Source of the DNA: DASPKW01 sp038244055
Lineage (GTDB): Bacteria > Planctomycetota > Phycisphaerae > Tepidisphaerales > Tepidisphaeraceae
Direction of reading: 5' to 3'
DNA length: 8,807 bases
Assembly: GCA_038244055.1 (NCBI GenBank)
Contig: JBBRTW010000301.1
Location: forward strand, 1 to 8,807
A program made the translations under genes and the position numbers. The notes below the pieces were generated by a model. The model had not been told where the DNA came from, made no database searches, and saw nothing but the letters and a program-made list of their open reading frames with translations. This document shows positions 6,349 through 8,807 of this stretch, piece after piece (the first letter of the stretch is position 1; the number at the start of each line of letters is the position of its first letter).

Positions 6349-8661
6349 ATGCGATACGCAGCGATTTATTTTCCGCTCCTAATCCTCCTCGCCGGAATGT
6401 GGGCACAGCCCCATCCCACCAGCGCGGAAGCCAAACCCCCGTTTGCCGAACAAACCCAACTCGCCTCCACCGAAGCCGATTTCGACCTCGACCGCCCGGC
6501 CGACCAGTTTGAAAACAACAAAACGAACCCAACCACTCCCGCGCTGACCGTTAGCGATTTTAACAAAACGAACCCACCTTCAATTTCCGCCCCCGCCACC
6601 CAACCTTCGGCCCTGCCCCAGTTTAAGACCGTCCGTGGCGCGGAAGGCCACTGGCGTCTGGCCCAAACGCATGCCGGTGTGTGGTGGTTCCTCTCACCTG
6701 AAAACAAACCCGAATTCCTCAATACCGTCACCACCGTCCAGCCCTACCAGCTCGCCCGCGACAAAGACGGCCCGGCCTTCGTCTCGGCCGACTACGATGG
6801 CGGCCTCTCCCAGAACGGCAATCTCGACGCCTGGGCCACCCGCACCCTCACCCGCGTCCATGAAACCGGCTTCAAAGGCCTGGGTGCCTGGTCCCACCCC
6901 GTTTTCCACAAGTTCGATGTCCCGGTCACCCGCGATCTGAACGTCTGGTCCTGGATGCACGGCCCGGCCCGCCGCTTCTATGCCCCCGAATTCGCCACCG
7001 GTGCCGATGATGCCATTCGCACCCAGGTCGAGCCCCTGAAAGAAAATAAAAATCTCGTCGGATACTTCATCGATAACGAAATCGACTGGGGCGACCACAC
7101 CTCCGGCCCGGGCATTTATTTCGACTATCTCGCCCCCACCGACCCCAGCCGAGTCGAGGTCGTCAAGGTCATCCAATCCGTCTGGAGCACCCCCGAAGCC
7201 TTCAATAAGGATTGGCAGATCACCATCAAGGATTGGAAAGACCTCGATAAGTTCAACACCCTTCCCCGCCAGCCCCAGGGTCCCTATGCCCGGCTCTTCT
7301 CCGCATGGTTGTCCCACCTGGCCGAGGATTATTTCCGCCTGACCACTCAGCTCATTCACAAGTACGATCAGAATCACCTGATCCTCGGCGTGCGCTTCAA
7401 AGGCTACGCCCTTCGCGAAGTCGTCCGCGCTTCCCGCGGCTACACCGATGTTCAATCCATCAACTACTACCCGGCCGATGCCCGCCTGGATTCAGAACTC
7501 TTCCGCATGATGCACGAGCTCTCCGGCCAGCCGGTCATGCTCTCCGAATACTCCTTCCATGCCCTCGATGGCCGCTCCGGCAATCGCAATACCGTCGGCT
7601 TCGTCGGTCAGGTCCTCGATCAACAGGCCCGCGCTGATGGCTACCGCCAGCTCACCACCCGCCTGGCCAAGGTCCCCTGGATCATCGGTGCCGACTGGTT
7701 CCAGTGGAATGATGAGCCCCCCTCTGGCCGGGCCAACGATGGTGAAGATGCCAACTTCGGCCTGGTCGATATCGATGACAAGCCCTACAACGAACTGACC
7801 GATGCGGTGCGGCAGACCACGCCGCTGCTCAATGGCCTGCATGCGGAATCGGACAAGGTCGATGGCCGGGATGTCTGGCGCGAATCCTTCGCCGATAAGC
7901 CGGTGGCCCGCATTCCGTATCTGGAAAAGACCCCGCGCATCAATGGCGAGCTTTCCGATTGGCCGGCCGCGGCCCGCGTTGAAGGCATGCGTCACTCGCC
8001 GACCGTCGGCCTGGAACGCTCCAAGATTCCCGTCCCCAACGTCTTCATGGGCTGGCGCGAAGAGGGCATCTATCTGGCGGCCGAGGTCTTCGACAATGAC
8101 ATCCAGGGCGCGCCCGCACAGGGCTGGTGGTGGACCCGCGACAATGTCGAGTTCTGGATTTCCACCAAGCCGGTCGCCTCGGATCAGGATGGCTACGATA
8201 AGTATTGCCACCAGTTCTTCTTCGTCCCCAACAACTTCCCGGCCGAGGATGGCGTCGCCGGCACGGTCGGCCAGTGGCATCGCGATGGCGACAACCTCAA
8301 GGACAACCTGATCCCGCACCCGGACATCAAGGAAGTCTGCCGGATCTTCCCCGACCGCTACATCATCGAGATGTTCATCCCCGCCAAGGCGCTCAACGGC
8401 TTCGATCCGAAAAAGCAGCCGGCCCTGGCCTTCAACTTCCACGTCCGAAACTTCCAGCACGCCCTGGATTACTTCTGGAGCGCCCCCAAGGACGTGCTCA
8501 CCCAGCTCCGCCCCAACACCTGGGGCCCGATCTACCTCGAACTCCCCGCCGGCAGCAAACCGCGCAACGTCGAAGCCCTCAAGACCAGCAAGCCGGCCCA
8601 CGCTCCGGCCAAGGCGATCCCGGCCGTGCCGTCATTGCCCACAGTGTCCATTGTGAATTGA
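6349..8661 (+). CDS. Secreted GH50-like (beta-agarase-type) glycoside hydrolase with CBM9-like domain
   Basis: A 770-aa exported protein. Residues 1-28 are a signal peptide (hydrophobic IYFPLLILLAGMWA, likely cut after AEA at 26-28). Residues about 29-92 are a low-complexity Asn/Thr/Pro linker with a duplicated NKTNP. A clan GH-A catalytic domain follows (about 93-510): GYFIDNEIDWG places Glu244 as candidate acid/base, VMLSEYSFHA places Glu400 as candidate nucleophile, and WFQWNDEP.SGR.NDGED.NFGLVDIDDKPY (about 450-480) closely follows the C-terminal signature of GH50 agarases. Residues about 525-730 look like a CBM9-type beta-sandwich (INGELSDW, GIYLAAEVFDND, DNVEFWIS). The tail is Pro/Ala-rich. 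ATG 6349 is chosen because the signal peptide begins there; the frame is open to a GTG at 6166. A structured leader precedes it. The substrate is probably an agar-like galactan, but other polysaccharides are possible; the exact GH family is not certain. Confidence 0.82.
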   Translation: MRYAAIYFPLLILLAGMWAQPHPTSAEAKPPFAEQTQLASTEADFDLDRPADQFENNKTNPTTPALTVSDFNKTNPPSISAPATQPSALPQFKTVRGAEGHWRLAQTHAGVWWFLSPENKPEFLNTVTTVQPYQLARDKDGPAFVSADYDGGLSQNGNLDAWATRTLTRVHETGFKGLGAWSHPVFHKFDVPVTRDLNVWSWMHGPARRFYAPEFATGADDAIRTQVEPLKENKNLVGYFIDNEIDWGDHTSGPGIYFDYLAPTDPSRVEVVKVIQSVWSTPEAFNKDWQITIKDWKDLDKFNTLPRQPQGPYARLFSAWLSHLAEDYFRLTTQLIHKYDQNHLILGVRFKGYALREVVRASRGYTDVQSINYYPADARLDSELFRMMHELSGQPVMLSEYSFHALDGRSGNRNTVGFVGQVLDQQARADGYRQLTTRLAKVPWIIGADWFQWNDEPPSGRANDGEDANFGLVDIDDKPYNELTDAVRQTTPLLNGLHAESDKVDGRDVWRESFADKPVARIPYLEKTPRINGELSDWPAAARVEGMRHSPTVGLERSKIPVPNVFMGWREEGIYLAAEVFDNDIQGAPAQGWWWTRDNVEFWISTKPVASDQDGYDKYCHQFFFVPNNFPAEDGVAGTVGQWHRDGDNLKDNLIPHPDIKEVCRIFPDRYIIEMFIPAKALNGFDPKKQPALAFNFHVRNFQHALDYFWSAPKDVLTQLRPNTWGPIYLELPAGSKPRNVEALKTSKPAHAPAKAIPAVPSLPTVSIVN
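6517..6576 (+). repeat. 15-bp direct repeat within the glycosidase linker
   Basis: AACAAAACGAACCCA occurs perfectly at 6517-6531 and 6562-6576, exactly 45 bp apart, so both copies are read in the same frame as NKTNP. The composition differs from the GC-rich gene body. Confidence 0.8.
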
Positions 8662-8665
8662 GTGT

Positions 8666-8807
8666 TTAGCCCGCATTTCTCACCAGCCCGCCGGTCCGGC
8701 CGGATTTTCTGATCGTGGCGGTGTCCGTGGTCGGGTTCGGCGGATCGTTGGGGTCATTCGCATGGTCTGCGCGGTCTTGACGCGTTCCATCGGCGGGGAT
8801 TCTTCGC
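8666..8807 (-). CDS. Possible C-terminal end of a convergent gene
   Basis: A minus-strand frame open from the right edge to TAA at 8666-8668, 47 residues at most, hydrophilic (DRADHANDPNDPPNPTTDT in the middle). Another minus-strand frame is also open over much of this stretch, and GC-rich DNA keeps frames open by chance. I recognise no family. If real, it converges on the glycosidase gene with only 4 nt between the stops. Confidence 0.18.
   Translation of the reverse strand, partial: RRIPADGTRQDRADHANDPNDPPNPTTDTATIRKSGRTGGLVRNAG
8690..8708 (+). terminator. Weak terminator candidate after the glycosidase gene
   Basis: GCCG (8690-8693), loop GTC, CGGC (8697-8700), then CGGATTTT. The stem is only 4 bp and the T-run only 4, so this is a poor intrinsic terminator 29 nt after the stop codon. 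Confidence 0.25.

Noticed and set aside
7492..8601. A 369-codon minus-strand frame opposite the glycosidase gene
   Set aside because: Shadow composition (Gly, Asp, Val, Ala), no motif; the plus strand encodes clear GH and CBM9-like signatures.

Overview
The window is about 8.8 kb of GC-rich bacterial DNA. Coding regions strongly prefer G or C at the third codon position, and the AT-richer gaps are full of short palindromic repeats. A cobA-hemD fusion, a lone EF-G gene away from any str operon, and a secreted agarase-like glycosidase with a CBM9-like tail together suggest a Planctomycetota-type organism, possibly Phycisphaerae. That placement is an inference from gene content and style, not from a marker search.

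Left part (1-1078): two minus-strand genes. At the left edge is the N-terminal part of a TsaC/Sua5/YrdC threonylcarbamoyl-AMP synthase (tRNA t6A synthesis). It has its own promoter, which implies an almost leaderless mRNA. Upstream of it lies a small single-domain PilZ protein (predicted cyclic-di-GMP binder), ending in an intrinsic terminator that separates the two genes.

Centre-left (1079-2659): a plus-strand fusion of uroporphyrinogen-III C-methyltransferase (CobA/SUMT) with uroporphyrinogen-III synthase (HemD). It directs hydroxymethylbilane-derived tetrapyrrole towards siroheme and cobalamin. The following gap (2660-3249) holds a 69-nt palindromic repeat, three copies of a 20-bp palindrome about 60 bp apart, a weak unrecognised minus-strand ORF, the fusA terminator, and a tandem ATCCGCA-type repeat.

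Centre-right (3250-5400): a complete minus-strand fusA (elongation factor G, 716 aa) with a Shine-Dalgarno that fixes its start and an excellent UUCG-loop terminator.

The 0.95-kb gap between the divergent fusA and glycosidase genes (5401-6348) has no recognisable large gene. On the fusA side it holds a promoter-like sequence, a chain of three very short ORFs (the first with a near-ideal ribosome site, the last two overlapping by ATGA) and a strong hairpin. On the other side it holds a second copy of the 69-nt repeat and a run of three hairpins leading to the glycosidase start codon.

Right part (6349-8661): a 770-aa secreted protein with a signal peptide, a repeat-bearing linker, a clan GH-A catalytic domain resembling GH50 beta-agarases, and a C-terminal CBM9-like domain. 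It probably attacks a sulphated or agar-like polysaccharide outside the cytoplasm. The last 140 bases hold a weak terminator candidate and perhaps the tail of a convergent gene. No tRNA, rRNA, CRISPR array or transposase gene was seen.
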